From contig BCJX01000003.1 of the NCBI GenBank assembly GCA_001600415.1, positions 2,071,356 to 2,135,355 of the forward strand: DNA of 64,000 nt, given 5' to 3'. This document shows positions 29,888-40,323 of this stretch, in pieces (the stretch's first letter is position 1; each line of letters opens with the position of its first letter). The position numbers and the translations under genes are program-made. The notes beneath the pieces were generated by a model. It searched no databases, was not told the DNA's origin, and worked only from the letters and a program-made list of their open reading frames with translations. This DNA is from Pascua guehoae (lineage: Eukaryota > Basidiomycota > Tremellomycetes > Trichosporonales > Trichosporonaceae).

Positions 29888-31386
29888 CTAAGGCAGAACC
29901 GCGGCCGCAATGGGGTAAATCTTCTCGTACACTGAGAAGACGATACCGCCAGACATCTGCGTGGTGAGCGAGTGCCTGCTGAAACCAATGAGTGAAGGCC
30001 AGCAGAGCGCGACTCACAACCAAGCGTCCGAGACGGGGTACTGTGCCCTTCCAGAACTTGAGGACGCCCTCCTCGGTGAAGATACGGTATGCGCAGTGGA
30101 ACGCATTCTTGTACTGCTTTTTGGCCTCGAGTGACTGCATACGTGTCTTGACGACACTAGGAGGGGTTAGCGAGTGCGAGACAGTTTCGAAACTCGGTCC
30201 TGGCACGTTTGCGCTCATCCACGAGATAGAGGAACAGCTGCGCTCTACAATGGCACATCTATCCCACTCCAGTCGCTCCCGTCACAACTCACTCGAAGGG
30301 CATTGTGGTGTACACGGTGATGACACCCGCACACGAACCGATTCCGAACGTCATCCATCCTGGCAGTTCTGTTCCCGGTGCCATGGAGCCCTGCGCGAGC
30401 TGTTTGAGCGTCGAGTAGGACGAGAAGCGGACCGCCGAGTTGGCACCTTGGCGGAACATCTGTACGTCAGCCGCAGTCGCGCCATCGTGGCAACCGGGTA
30501 GCGTGGGCGGGTGCTGGTGGGATGCCATTCGCCACGCCGCTACACCCCAGCAGACACCCGAACCGAAGGAGTACGCACCACTGGGCCGACACCACGGTAA
30601 ACACCCCGCCATCCCTCCTCCTTGACAATCTGGCGCACAGCATCGACCATGCCGTGGAAGCGCGGTTGGGGCCGCTTGGCGTCCTCAATCATCTTGGTCC
30701 TGGAGGTTAGCTGCGATCCATTTCCATTTCTCAGCTGCACCCACTTGATCGTTTCAGATGGCGTGACCGCAATGATGGCCTCCATCATACCCGCACCAAG
30801 ACCCGCAAGCATCGAGCGGGGAGCGGTGAGCTTGCCCTGTGGTCGTTAGCAAGTATATTCAGCTAGTGGATGGTCACACGACCACTCCTATAGTGGTCGA
30901 GAGTGACGACTGCGCGCTTCGACATGCCTTGCGCTTCGACATGCCTTGCGCTTCGACATGCCTTCCCCCATTTCATTCACGCAGGAGAACTCACCTCGTC
31001 ATCCTTGAGCAGGCTCTTGAACTGGTCGTACGTTGTAAACCGCACACCAGCCTTGGCAGCATTGCCGATAACAACGGCCGTGACACCAGCGTAGAGACCG
31101 CGCACACCGCGCTGCTGGAGTGTCTCCCTAAAGAGGCTGTAGGGGGTAACTTTCTGAATGTCAGCATGGTACTATACGTCGCGTGCAGTCTCGACAAGAC
31201 CAGCAAGCCAGATGTGCTTGCTTGTGCCAGCCTCCAACTCACTTTGCCTGCCGGCGCGCCAAACTGGAGCTGCGTCTTGAGCGACTCGAGCGGGTAGGTG
31301 ATGAACGCCTCGACACCGCCCGCAGACGCGCCCGCAATGAGAGATGCGATCGGCTTCTCCCTTTCCCTTCCCTTTGCTGGCGCCAT
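29888..31386 (-). CDS. CTP1: Mitochondrial citrate/tricarboxylate carrier
   Basis: This inner-membrane carrier exchanges mitochondrial citrate for malate or other anions. Seven exons (31386-31243, 31153-30995, 30836-30745, 30699-30579, 30459-30293, 30156-30018, 29956-29888) encode 296 residues, the usual carrier length. The three carrier repeats show their signatures: YPLESLKTQ, TPSETIKTK and, across a splice, MPFDVVKTRM. SLIAGASAGGVEAFITYP at the start, MFRQGANSAVRFSSY and FWKGTVPRLGRLV are characteristic of the citrate carrier subgroup. The C-terminus reads SGGIVFSVYEKIYP. Intron 2 contains a 17-base triple repeat. Confidence 0.92.
30914..30964. repeat. 17-base triplicate in a CTP1 intron
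   Basis: Three identical units of GCGCTTCGACATGCCTT lie in intron 2 (30837-30994). Confidence 0.9.
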
Positions 31387-32067
31387 TTTGAGTTGTTGAT
31401 GGACGACAGAGCAGAGGGAGGATGGCTCAAGAGGCTAACTCGATAACAAAAGTCGCGCGCCGTCGGGAAAGAGATCGGCCGGTGGTGCAGTCAGCGGAAG
31501 CAAATTGGCCCTGAGTCACTGCTGAGCTCGTCATCGATAAATCCAGATAAGAGACGAGGTCGCAAGACCACCTTGACATTTAAAGTGCTGGAGAACAGTC
31601 CTGGCGGCACAAGTGCGAAAACAAAGAGGCCTGACTCTGCGAAAGATCATGTTCTACGCAGAAGAGGAGAGGAGATAAAACCTGCTCTACCTGGCCGACA
31701 TTTGTTCGGCTATTTTGGTCAGCCAGGCCGCCATTCTCGTGTATTGAGTTGAGACAAGGGGTCAAAAGCTATCATTTCGATTCGACTGTCTGATCATGTT
31801 TACCCTTTGGAAGAGGCAGAGATGCAGGGTGCAATGCATACAGTAGTTCACTTGCGTTTGCAACCTTGTATTGACATATGTTTCTCGTATCCGTCCTGGT
31901 GCATGCTGTCTCGAGGCTGCAGGCGACTGGGGAGGTGCCACAGTGCGAGGGCGGGAGCAAATTTCCCCACCCCGCATTTCAGCTGGAGAGATGTTGACAT
32001 CCAAGAATTGGATCAACTTCGCCTCCATCCACAAACACTACTTACTCCATCGGCACCACACTTCGAT
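31387..32067. other. Divergent promoter region
   Basis: This separates the citrate carrier (minus) from the TFIIIC subunit gene (plus). No additional gene is supported. Confidence 0.5.
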
Positions 32068-33516
32068 ATGAAGGCACACGACGCAGACATCCATCGTACT
32101 CTCCAGTCGGGCCGCACCCTCCTTGGCCCGGGATGGACATGCGTCTCGTCCTTTGACGACGACGATGACGATTATGAGGAGGAAACCGAGGTAGGCCCTT
32201 CCCCGTCGTTCACTTTCGTCCTCGAGCTCATCCCCCAGGAATACGTCGTCATGGACCTCGGCACGGCGATGGATGCACGCACGCTGCAGACTGAAGCAAC
32301 TTACCAGCTCATCGTGCGTTGGGCATCGCTCCATCCACTAACCGCAGGGCATGGATACACCGATGCCGTTCCTCAAGATCGGCGAGCACGTGTTCCAAGG
32401 GACTGTAGCGCCGCTCATCGGCGACGAGGTGTTGTTTGATGTCGTGCGACGTGAGTTGTGGTGCGCAACGGGCAGTAACAACTCTCTGACTGTACACAGA
32501 GGAGGATGACCCACAACGCCCACACCACCGCCCCGCGTACAAGACGCGGCACCGCGTCGAGCTGCGCGCCGTCAAGCTCTCCCCGCGCGGCTCTCACCCC
32601 GTCACACTTCCCACCACGCTCCCGCCCGGCAAAGTCGAGGACCTCCCACGCGGCATGTTCCCGTCGCGTCCGTGGAAGCTTCCCAAGCCCGAGGCCGATG
32701 AGGCGGGCCCTTCTACCCCAACGCGCCTCCCATCGTCGACCGTCCATACACCTGCTCCCGTTGCTGCGTCGTCGGATGACGACGTCGGCACCGGCAGCGG
32801 GACTGATCGCACGCCAACTCGTGGCCGTGGTCGTGGCCGGGGCGGTCGTGGGCGCACGCGTGGCGGTGGCGTGCGACGGACGGCGATCGCGATTTCGACA
32901 CTGGAAGATCTCGCAGACATCAACCACGCAGGCGGCCTTCTCGGCGATGTGCGACGTGAGTGTGCACCTGTTTCAGCTCTCACATCCTAACATGACAGTG
33001 GAGATTTCCAGCAGCGCGACCCCCGAGCTCGTCGCGGCTGTCAATGCGGTGCGCAACGGCCGCACCTCGGGCCGTCTCACACGTGCCCAAGAGGAACGCC
33101 TCGTGCGCGGCCTCCCAGCCACGGGGCCAGGATCGCGCGGCGGCCGCGGTGCGCGTGCTGCGGGGACTGGGCTGGCCATGAGCCGGCGTGGGCGCACGAC
33201 GAGGGCGATGGGACTTGCAGCTGGATTTGTGGGTGTAGGTGTTGGTGAGGAGACCGAGGCTGCAGCCGAGGGTAGCGGCGGTGCACGTGAGGGTAGCGAG
33301 GCCGCTGGGGACGCCTCTGGGGACGCCGCTGGGGACGCCGCTGAGGAGGACAACGGTGGTAACACTGTGGCGAGCGAGGAGGGTCGCGAAAAGGACCAGG
33401 CGACGGAGGGTGACAAGGCCAACGACAACAAGAGCGGAAAGGATGAGCAGCACAAGGATGCGGGCAAGGATGCGGGCAATGGCTCGGACGAGGAGCTGCG
33501 TGAGGTTCACGAGTGA
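32068..33516 (+). CDS. TFIIIC subunit 6-type (tau55-like) protein
   Basis: TFIIIC recruits RNA polymerase III to tRNA genes. Exons 32068-32190, 32239-32313, 32348-32450, 32500-32955 and 32999-33516 encode 424 residues. The first intron (32191-32238) is a multiple of three and could be retained; splicing gives the better TFIIIC_sub6 match: EEYVVMDLGTAMDARTL, QLIGMDTPMPFLKIGEHVF and VAPLIGDEVLFD. That domain is a small beta barrel near residues 40-105. Downstream is an arginine/glycine-rich stretch (RGRGRGRGGRGRTRGG), a second RG patch in the last exon, and an acidic, lysine-dotted tail with GDASGDAAGDAAEE repeats. The RG and acidic extensions are longer than usual for the family. Confidence 0.75.
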
Positions 33517-33847
33517 AGATGGTAGAGGCACTGTATACTGCATCGATGGATTGTATCACCACGATATTGGCTTTGTGGCAGGTATAGCCGAGGTCGTACT
33601 GCCATTGTGCAGGCTGAGTGGAGAATAGCAACCATTGGTGCGCAGATTCGAACGCGCGACCACCAGCCGTTGGCGGTTCGCGCCTTGTTGGTTGCGGGGT
33701 GATGCGGGGCGGTACGGGGCACGCGGGGTAAACCTCCACTCCGGTTGTCAGCTCGAACAATGACTCGAGTCACCCCCTCGTCCCCAAGTATCACCCCGAA
33801 CACGCCCAGCCGTCCCACCCACTTGCACACTTGTCGACTGACACTGA

Positions 33848-34820
33848 ATGACACGCACACTTGCGACGCTCCCAGACCGTGCGTCGCAAGCGTACCGCGC
33901 CTCTCTCGCACCCAGTCTCCGGTGGGACGCCGCGCGTCGCGAACCATACCTCCAGCTCCCGTCATTTCCCGACCTGCGCATCGTGCCGTGGCGCCCTGGT
34001 GTAGAAGATGATGTTGTGCGTGCCATCTCTCCTACTGCGTTTGGGAAGTAGCCGAGCCGCGAGCCGATTGTGTAGTCATGTGAACTGACGATCAGACGAC
34101 ATTGTTCAACCACCACGCCGTGGGACGGTGGATGTATCGCCTGCCCTATCCGTACGTGTTTTAGACCTCAAGCCGCGGACGTTGGAGCTTGAGTGGATGG
34201 TTTGGTGTCTGTAGCTGACGTCTAGGATGAGCCGGGCGTACGTGGCCGACTGGACCGCGCGCGAGGTGGCCACGTCCGCCAAGCTCGTCGCAGCCATGGA
34301 GGCTGCCATGGGGCCCCGACCGCTGGGTGGTGATGCGACGTCTTCGAGCTCTAGCTCTAGCTCTAGCTCGGCGCTGGCTCCGCCGCCCGATGCGCCACCC
34401 ATAGAGGGCCTGCCGTTCCGCCTCCTGTTCTCGGCGTCTGAGAAGCGCGTCGTTGGCGAAATCCACATGGTGCCCAACGAAGAGGAAGAGGTCGATGGTC
34501 CAGGCACCCCGCGCGTCCCGGCCGACGAAATGCTCACGAGACCCGTACAGGACCAGGTTTGGGAGCTGAGCTATGTCCTCGAGCCCGCCCTCCACGGGCG
34601 CGGCGTCATGTCCGAAACAGTCGGGTGTGTGGTTGCTTGGATCAAGGACTGGATGCGTGTAGGCAAAGTTGGCGCGTACTATGCGCTCGACAATCCTGCA
34701 AGTGGTGGGGTGCTTGCAAAGTGTGGAATGACGTTTATCCGGTCGGGCCGAGATTACTGGCCTGAAGAAAAGGGTGGCGGTCTTTGCGACTACGGATACT
34801 ATGAGATGGGGCTATTGTAG
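33848..34820 (+). CDS. GNAT-family N-acetyltransferase
   Basis: Exons 33848-34015, 34096-34151 and 34226-34820 encode 272 residues. The chosen splice sites (GTGCGT and GTACGT donors) give LRIVPWRPGVEDDV, then FNHHAVGRWMYRLPYP, then MSRAYVADW, the usual beginning of RimJ/RimL-like acetyltransferases. HGRGVMSETVG (about 200-210) is the acetyl-CoA pyrophosphate loop, followed by YALDNPASGGVLAKCGM. A serine run (SSSSSSSSSS-type, about residues 112-122) interrupts the domain. The substrate is unknown. It ends 27 bases before the convergent F-box-like gene. Confidence 0.75.
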
Positions 34821-34847
34821 TACATGCACACTGCATTGTTACGACTA

Positions 34848-36620
34848 CTATACCGTCTCACGGATGGGAACACCGTGTCGGCTATGAACTCCATAACCCT
34901 TGGTCCCCTGGCACCCCGCGGTTTCGTATTCGTCGTGGGTCAGAAATGTAATGTTGCCAGAGTACGTGATCGCCTCCGTGTGGGTCCAACGGTCTCTCCT
35001 GCGACCGACCGTGCCGACAGTTCTCGCAGTGAATGCTTTGAAGTCTGGGGTTCGCCTCCAGGCGATCGTGCCGTCCGACCTGATGCGAGGGAGGTGGCCT
35101 TGGATCGCCGTGTCGGCTCCAACGACCGAGACCATAACGTTGGGAATGATAGATGCGATGATCTGGGCGATGGTGCACACGAGCGTTGTCAATGTGCCGC
35201 GCAAGGCACGCTCGACATATCGTTCATCGTCGAGGTAGAGCATGGGCGCTTGGAGAATGATGGCGAATTCGGTAACGGTGTTGGCGAGCTGAATTCTCGG
35301 GTAGTTCCAGACCACCCGACGGCAGTGTGGGTCTTGTGCCAACTGGAGCTCGGCGCGGGACACTTGGGGGTAGGTAATTACTCCCACCTCCTGGTTGGAG
35401 TTGAGATAGGCGTCACAGGTGACTTTGTAGGATCTCCAGATCATGCGAGCGGTACGCGCCCGAATGGGCACCGTCTGGAGATCCAAGTCGGGGTCGCGAC
35501 CGGAACCTTCGAAGCTTACGAGCTCTACGCGATCGAGATGAGGGAGGAGCGGAAGAATCATCTCGTTGACTACGGCTCGGTTCCCAATGTAGAACCCGCA
35601 CAAGCGCACCGTTCGCGTGTGTGTGAGGAATGACCAACGGTTACTGTCGATCGTCTGTGCGGGTCGGCCATAGCTGGGGGCTGGAGGCGCCTTCGTAGGC
35701 ATGAAGCGTGGGTGTTTGCCATAGTCGTTCTCACTCTCTCGGTGTCGATTGCTGTGTCCCACAACAACCCACGGGTGTGCGGGGAGGTTGCGAAATTCGG
35801 GCCGAAGGGAAATCCGCAGATCGACAGCAAGAATGGCGTCTACGAGTCGGCAGAAGTAGGGGCTGGTGAGGCGCCATTTGAGGAGCGCGGTGTGGGGTGA
35901 GTTGGCGATAATGAACTCGACAATGTGTGGGAACGACGTGAAGGAGATAGAGGTCTGAGCCCTGGTCATGGCCTGGGTTGGTGCGGTCTGACTTGACTCG
36001 ATGCTGGGCTCCTCGACGTTGTGTTCCTCGAGGTTGGGTTCCTCGAGGTTGGGTTCCTCGAGGTTGGGTTCCTCGAGGTTGGGTTCTTCTGCGTTGGATG
36101 CCTCGACGTGCACTCCATCGTCCTGGTGTTGCTCGGCTTGTGGACGCTCCACGCGGTGTCGCTTTGCGGGGGAGCGCTTTGGAAGGGGGCGGTATCGCCG
36201 CTTCAACGGCTCTCGAAGGGGCGGGGGTCGCGGCTCCATGGGGTGTCCCTCTGTCGGGGAGCGTTCTCGGAGGGGGCCGAGTTGCCGCTCGGCGAAGCGG
36301 CCTAGGACGACGAGAAACCCAAGGAGACAAAGAACGACGAGCAGAATGTTGGCGAAGGTTGAGCGACAGGTCGGCAAGGGTGACCAAGTGAGAGGGAAGG
36401 AGTCCGAGTCGGTGGCGAGAGAAAGTGACGAATGCCGAGGGCAAAGGGAAATGATGGAAGGGGGAACACGAGACGAGAGAGGGAAAGAAGGTAACAGGGG
36501 TGAGGAGAGTGAATGAGGTGAAACAGAGGATGCGAATGAGGGGATGAGAGGGTAAGAGATGAACGAGTGTGGAAATGGGTGAAAGGGATGAGATGCCAAA
36601 GTGAGTTGCGGATCCGACAT
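34848..36620 (-). CDS. FPHIV F-box-like protein 1, intronless, with possible membrane segment
   Basis: A single open frame; from MSDPQLTL it encodes 590 residues. An alternative start is MEPRPP at 36239, because the first 80 residues look like translated pyrimidine-rich leader. If translated, the early part has a hydrophobic stretch (NILLVVLCLLGFLVVLG) suitable as a membrane segment. Next come a basic R/P-rich region and an in-frame EEPNL repeat. The motif FPHIVEFII...LLKWRLTSPYF...VDAILAVDL (from about 35933) matches two other genes in this window (36792-37979 and 42633-44540). Its leucine and WRL/SR spacing resembles an F-box, which would dock on Skp1; that assignment is inference. The C-terminal remainder has no recognised fold but keeps LPHLDRVELVSF-like leucine-rich segments. 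Confidence 0.65.
   Translation of the reverse strand: MSDPQLTLASHPFHPFPHSFISYPLIPSFASSVSPHSLSSPLLPSFPLSSRVPPSIISLCPRHSSLSLATDSDSFPLTWSPLPTCRSTFANILLVVLCLLGFLVVLGRFAERQLGPLRERSPTEGHPMEPRPPPLREPLKRRYRPLPKRSPAKRHRVERPQAEQHQDDGVHVEASNAEEPNLEEPNLEEPNLEEPNLEEHNVEEPSIESSQTAPTQAMTRAQTSISFTSFPHIVEFIIANSPHTALLKWRLTSPYFCRLVDAILAVDLRISLRPEFRNLPAHPWVVVGHSNRHRESENDYGKHPRFMPTKAPPAPSYGRPAQTIDSNRWSFLTHTRTVRLCGFYIGNRAVVNEMILPLLPHLDRVELVSFEGSGRDPDLDLQTVPIRARTARMIWRSYKVTCDAYLNSNQEVGVITYPQVSRAELQLAQDPHCRRVVWNYPRIQLANTVTEFAIILQAPMLYLDDERYVERALRGTLTTLVCTIAQIIASIIPNVMVSVVGADTAIQGHLPRIRSDGTIAWRRTPDFKAFTARTVGTVGRRRDRWTHTEAITYSGNITFLTHDEYETAGCQGTKGYGVHSRHGVPIRETV
36024..36090. repeat. 15-base coding repeat (EEPNL)
   Basis: The 15-mer CTCGAGGTTGGGTTC repeats about four times. 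On the minus strand it encodes EEPNL in frame within F-box-like protein 1. Confidence 0.85.
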
Positions 36621-36791
36621 GTGTTGATGTGGCATTCTGAGCAATGTGGCACAGTGAATGTTTAACCCGCCGTCCAACGCATTCTTGTGTTTGTTCATTC
36701 CATACAACCTTCTTCAAGTACTTCTTTCGTAATTTGCCAACATTACTATTTGTCCTTCCACGCCGACTCACAGCTCACAGCGCAATCTCCT

Positions 36792-37979
36792 CTACCAACT
36801 GGCGCCCGCCTCAAACTCCCTGTGCGAAGAAAACGCGACCGAGGTCGCAGCGTCCATGGCGTCCTCGTTTGTCCAGTTAAACCTGTCATACCCGATATCT
36901 CTGATCTTGTGGATCAACAGCGTTTGGACATGCTGCAAGCTCAAGGGCGATGCCATCTGGACGCGGCACAGGCCGACCACACGACACTTTACTTTGGGGA
37001 GTAGTGTGGCCATGACTCCGGCGACACCATCGAGGACGCCGAGATTGCAACCGGCTTCGTCGTGCCGGCCGCCCGGTTCACCGTCGTCGGGGTCAAAGCG
37101 CAGCAATCCATCTTCGGGAAATTCGATAACGAGCTCCTCGAGGCACGGGGGCACGGTGAGGTCGAGTGTCTCCCAGCGATGGAGGGTCTGGGATTCGACG
37201 CGCGGTAAGAGCGAGAGAATGGCACGTTTGACGTTGGGAAGGACAAACGTCTGCTGTCCGTGCGGTGGGCTGGAGTAGCACGAGATAAAGTGGACAAACT
37301 TGACAGTCTCGGCTTTGAAGGGCGGTGGCAGGACATTGTACATGTCCGAGCACGAGACTTGGAGGAGGCGGACGCCTGTGAGACACGTGCGGAGCGGCGC
37401 GAGCACGGCGGCGGCAAGTCGGATGCCCTTGTCCCGGGGCACGATGCGGAGCATGTGCACGATACGCAGGATGCGTGTGTGCCTGAGGCATGCCCAGCCG
37501 GCGGTGTCGTCGAGGAGGGGCCATAGCGCAAAGGTCGTGTACGATTTGAGCACGTCGGCTGGGATGCCAGTGGGGTGGACGAGCGTATCAATGGCCGTTG
37601 AATCGACAATGACGCCCTGATCGAGGAGCATGAAGCGCGGGTGCCGCAATCGCGGGAACATGCGGCGCCCGGGCCGCACAATGTGGCCCCGCACACTGAG
37701 CCGTGTGAGACCGTCGTTCCCCTCACTGCACCGGATATCAAAAATCAGGTGTCCGGCAAGGATGCCGTCGACCGTTTCGCGAACGGCGCGCGAGACAAGT
37801 CGCCATTCGAGGAGCGTTTCGTACTGCAGGTTACGAGCAATGGCCTCGACGATATGTGGGAACGCGCTGTATTCGAGCGGTGTGGCGGGGGCGGGGTCGA
37901 CATCCATTGTGGCTGGGGTGATCGAGACGTGTTTGGGTTGCGGGAATAGGTCAACTCGGTCTGCAGTCAAGGTGGACAC
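36792..37979 (-). CDS. FPHIV F-box-like protein 2, intronless
   Basis: A single exon of 395 residues from MSTLTADRVDLFPQ. Residues 40-80 hold FPHIVEAIARN, LLEWRLVSRAVRE and VDGILAGHLIFD, directly comparable with the neighbouring gene at 34848-36620 and with 42633-44540. The rest contains leucine-rich beta-alpha-like segments (LRIVHMLRIV, LTGVRLLQVS, KCRVVGLCRV) as in fungal F-box proteins whose C-terminal region binds targets, though no standard LRR is obvious. No introns are present, in contrast to most genes here. The function is unknown; substrate-adaptor activity for an SCF ubiquitin ligase is inference. Confidence 0.7.
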   Translation of the reverse strand: MSTLTADRVDLFPQPKHVSITPATMDVDPAPATPLEYSAFPHIVEAIARNLQYETLLEWRLVSRAVRETVDGILAGHLIFDIRCSEGNDGLTRLSVRGHIVRPGRRMFPRLRHPRFMLLDQGVIVDSTAIDTLVHPTGIPADVLKSYTTFALWPLLDDTAGWACLRHTRILRIVHMLRIVPRDKGIRLAAAVLAPLRTCLTGVRLLQVSCSDMYNVLPPPFKAETVKFVHFISCYSSPPHGQQTFVLPNVKRAILSLLPRVESQTLHRWETLDLTVPPCLEELVIEFPEDGLLRFDPDDGEPGGRHDEAGCNLGVLDGVAGVMATLLPKVKCRVVGLCRVQMASPLSLQHVQTLLIHKIRDIGYDRFNWTNEDAMDAATSVAFSSHREFEAGASW

Positions 37980-38953
37980 CGAGCGGGGTCAAGCGAGGAA
38001 CGATGGAAGCCTGGCTAGAGAGCGATCCAGAGCCGCAGGTGATAAATATGTCGTGGGGTCGGGCACTGAGAGACCGGGGGGGATCACTACCGATGGGAGA
38101 AGCCGATGACGATCTCGGAGCGGCTCGAGCCGGGGTGTAATTGTCGATTGGAGTGTGGTGTGTGCGAGTGGTGGAGTGTCCGCCAAGTGAGAGGAGGAGC
38201 TGTGGGAGCGTTCACGAATGCAACGTCAAGACCACAGTCGAGGCCGTCGGGGACAGAGGGCGCGGGTGAGTGTATCTGGATGACAGAGGGGCAACGGAGA
38301 CGATCGGGTAAGGCCCAACATATATGTGAGCACGTAGCATGCGCAACAGCAGGACCAAGCGTCTAGCCGGAACAGTCCTCCTTGACCCCCTGTGTTTGTG
38401 GTAAATGTTCATGTTGTAGATGCCGCTCATTCTGGGCGCTCGGGGCTCCTCCAAGCTTCATGTCTGTCTCCTCACGGCGGGCCCGTGCGATGCATGCTCC
38501 GCTTCTTGTGAACCGTGCGCCGCGCCGCCCGTGTCTTTGGGGCATAATGTGGCTTGCCGCGCTCGCGTTCTGTGTGACCCACCCCCTCCTGGCCTCCGAC
38601 ACGGGCAGTCTCGTACGACATCGGAGTTGATCGCGTTGTTGGTGCAGTGGCAGCCCGATAATGGCTTGTCGATCGTAAACGCCGCATAGTGGAATGCAAT
38701 CAATGTCATGGAGTGAGTTGTGCAGTCTCGAACGCGTCGCAGCATGCGTCACCAGGAGTACAAGTTGCAATCACCAGAGACAGTGCCATGTTTCGAAGTG
38801 GTCTTGGCTCGCGGCTCGGCAACTCGGCTACCCCCTTTCCCCACGGGGAACCCCGGCCCGGCGCGGCCATGTCCGCCACACACGGCTCCAGGCTCAATTA
38901 CCCACGCCCACCATAATGTCTCTTGACTCTGCTCTTCTTCATCAACACCAGAC
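37980..38953. other. Intergenic region
   Basis: No supportable gene. Overlapping open frames on both strands at 38380-38900 lack motifs and start context. Confidence 0.45.
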
Positions 38954-39928
38954 ATGTCTGCACGTAAGACCCCCTCCCCACCCGTATACCACGATAAACT
39001 GACACACCCAGTCGCCGGTCTTCCCACACTCCCCGCCCGGGCGGGGTACATTACGATCAACAATGCCGCCAAGCGCAACGCCCTGAGCCTCGCCGTGCTC
39101 CGCGACCTGCGTTCACAGCTGCACGCTGCGTCAACGTCGGCCGCGACGGGCGAGCTCCTTATCCTCCCAGATTTCTCTCCGGGCATTCTGGACGACCTCG
39201 AGGCCGGGGACGCGCGGTACGCGTGGCTCCTGGACGGCGCCGAATGGCGTCGCCATCGGGCCGGACTGCCGAGCGTCCTTGTCCTGCGCTCCGAGGGACC
39301 CGTCTTCAGCTCGGGGCACGACTTGAAGGAGCTTGCGGGTCTCTCTCATGCCGAGGTCAAGGAGACGTTTGCGCTGTGTGCCGAAGTCATGCGGCTGATC
39401 AGACACTCGCCCGCCCCCGTCGTGTGTGCGGTCCAGGGGCTGGCGACCGCCGCGGGCCTCCAGCTCGCCCTCTCCGCCGACTGGACAATCGCGGGCGCCA
39501 ACACGCCCTTCCGCCTGCCCGGGGCCACGATTGGATTGCCCTGTACGAGTCCGAGTACTGCCGTCGGACGCCGCCTGGGCCCAGGCGCCACGTACCGGAT
39601 GCTCGCGACTGCGGAACCCGCCAAGGCGGCCCAGTTTACAGACGCCGTCGATGTCGTCACTGCAGACACACCAGAGGGCGAAGCGGACGCACTGGAACAG
39701 CGCGTCGCACACGTCGTCGAACAGATTGCGTCGGGCCCAGCACAGCCGACCGCCCTGGGGAAATGGGCGTTCTGGACACAGATGGGCATTCGCGGCGCAG
39801 GCGGCGATGGGTACGAGGAGGCGGCGCATTGGGCGGGCAGAGTCATGGCCCTCCACGCCCGGGCGGAGGATGCAAAGGAGGGAATTGGGGCGTTCTTTGA
39901 GAAGCGCAAGCCCGAGTGGACCACGTAA
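38954..39928 (+). CDS. Enoyl-CoA hydratase/isomerase family protein (ECHDC3-like)
   Basis: The most likely model has a 10-base first exon (38954-38963), an intron with GTAAGA donor and CTGAC branch (38964-39011), and a second exon to 39928, giving 308 residues. The intron is a multiple of three, so a retained form stays open. The crotonase fold is shown by YITINNAAKRNALS near the start, FSSGHDLKEL (oxyanion hole) and VQGLATAAGLQLALSADWTI. The end, AEDAKEGIGAFFEKRKPEW, is typical of ECHDC3-type proteins. The usual catalytic glutamates are not obvious, so hydratase activity is uncertain. A mitochondrial location is possible. Confidence 0.85.
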   Translation: MSARKTPSPPVYHDKLTHPVAGLPTLPARAGYITINNAAKRNALSLAVLRDLRSQLHAASTSAATGELLILPDFSPGILDDLEAGDARYAWLLDGAEWRRHRAGLPSVLVLRSEGPVFSSGHDLKELAGLSHAEVKETFALCAEVMRLIRHSPAPVVCAVQGLATAAGLQLALSADWTIAGANTPFRLPGATIGLPCTSPSTAVGRRLGPGATYRMLATAEPAKAAQFTDAVDVVTADTPEGEADALEQRVAHVVEQIASGPAQPTALGKWAFWTQMGIRGAGGDGYEEAAHWAGRVMALHARAEDAKEGIGAFFEKRKPEWTT

Positions 39929-40203
39929 GACGTCACAATGCGGTTGAGGAGGCCGCCCAGACTCACAGCGGCGCATATCTGCTTTGGTAGCTGACAACGG
40001 TGTGTCCATGTATCCATTGACCATTGTGCGGCCACTACGAGCGACTCCTCCAATGTCTCAGCTGCCAAGCAACATGGTAGGCAACCTCCATACAGCAGCC
40101 TATTGAGCTCTTGCACAACTCACCTGCTCCTGACAGGATCTCGATGATGTGCTTTCCTCTTTCCTGACACTCACGGATCCCTCTCTCTGTGCGAAACACA
40201 CAA
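39929..40203. other. Spacer before tRNA-Ser
   Basis: No gene is seen in this stretch. Confidence 0.5.
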
Positions 40204-40294
40204 GGCAACGTGGCGGAGTGGTTAACGCGGTTGACTCGAATCAGCGGTCGATCAACTTCCTTCGGGAGCACATGTTCGAATCATGTCGTTGTCG
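40204..40294 (+). tRNA. tRNA-Ser (CGA) with a 10-base intron
   Basis: The acceptor stem GGCAACG (40204-40210) pairs with CGTTGTC (40287-40293), with one G-U pair. The D arm contains GGCGGAGTGGTTAACGC. Anticodon stem GTTGA/TCAAC encloses CTCGAA plus A, giving anticodon CGA at 40237-40239. A 10-base intron, 40241-40250, sits one base 3' of the anticodon, the canonical position. The long variable arm TTCC-TTCG-GGAG is the class II shape expected of serine tRNA. The T arm ACATG-TTCGAAT-CATGT is perfect. Mature length is 81 bases before CCA addition. Confidence 0.93.
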
Positions 40295-40318
40295 GCAGAT
40301 GGGTCTTCAGACCCAGTC

Positions 40319-40323
40319 TTTTT
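40319..40323 (+). terminator. RNA polymerase III T-run after tRNA-Ser
   Basis: Five T residues lie 25 bases past the tRNA 3' end and are the first such run, fitting a polymerase III terminator. Confidence 0.75.

Noticed and set aside
32980..33543. Long minus-strand frame antisense to the TFIIIC-like gene
   Set aside because: It mirrors a repetitive GC-rich coding exon; the plus-strand splice model and domain match are stronger.
33630..33720. tRNA-like GTTCGAATC with ACCA on the minus strand
   Set aside because: The T stem has an extra base and no matching acceptor, D or anticodon arms are found upstream, so it is not a tRNA gene.
35731..36771. Second minus-strand frame over F-box-like gene 1
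   Set aside because: Overlaps in another frame and lacks the FPHIV motif and the paralog alignment.
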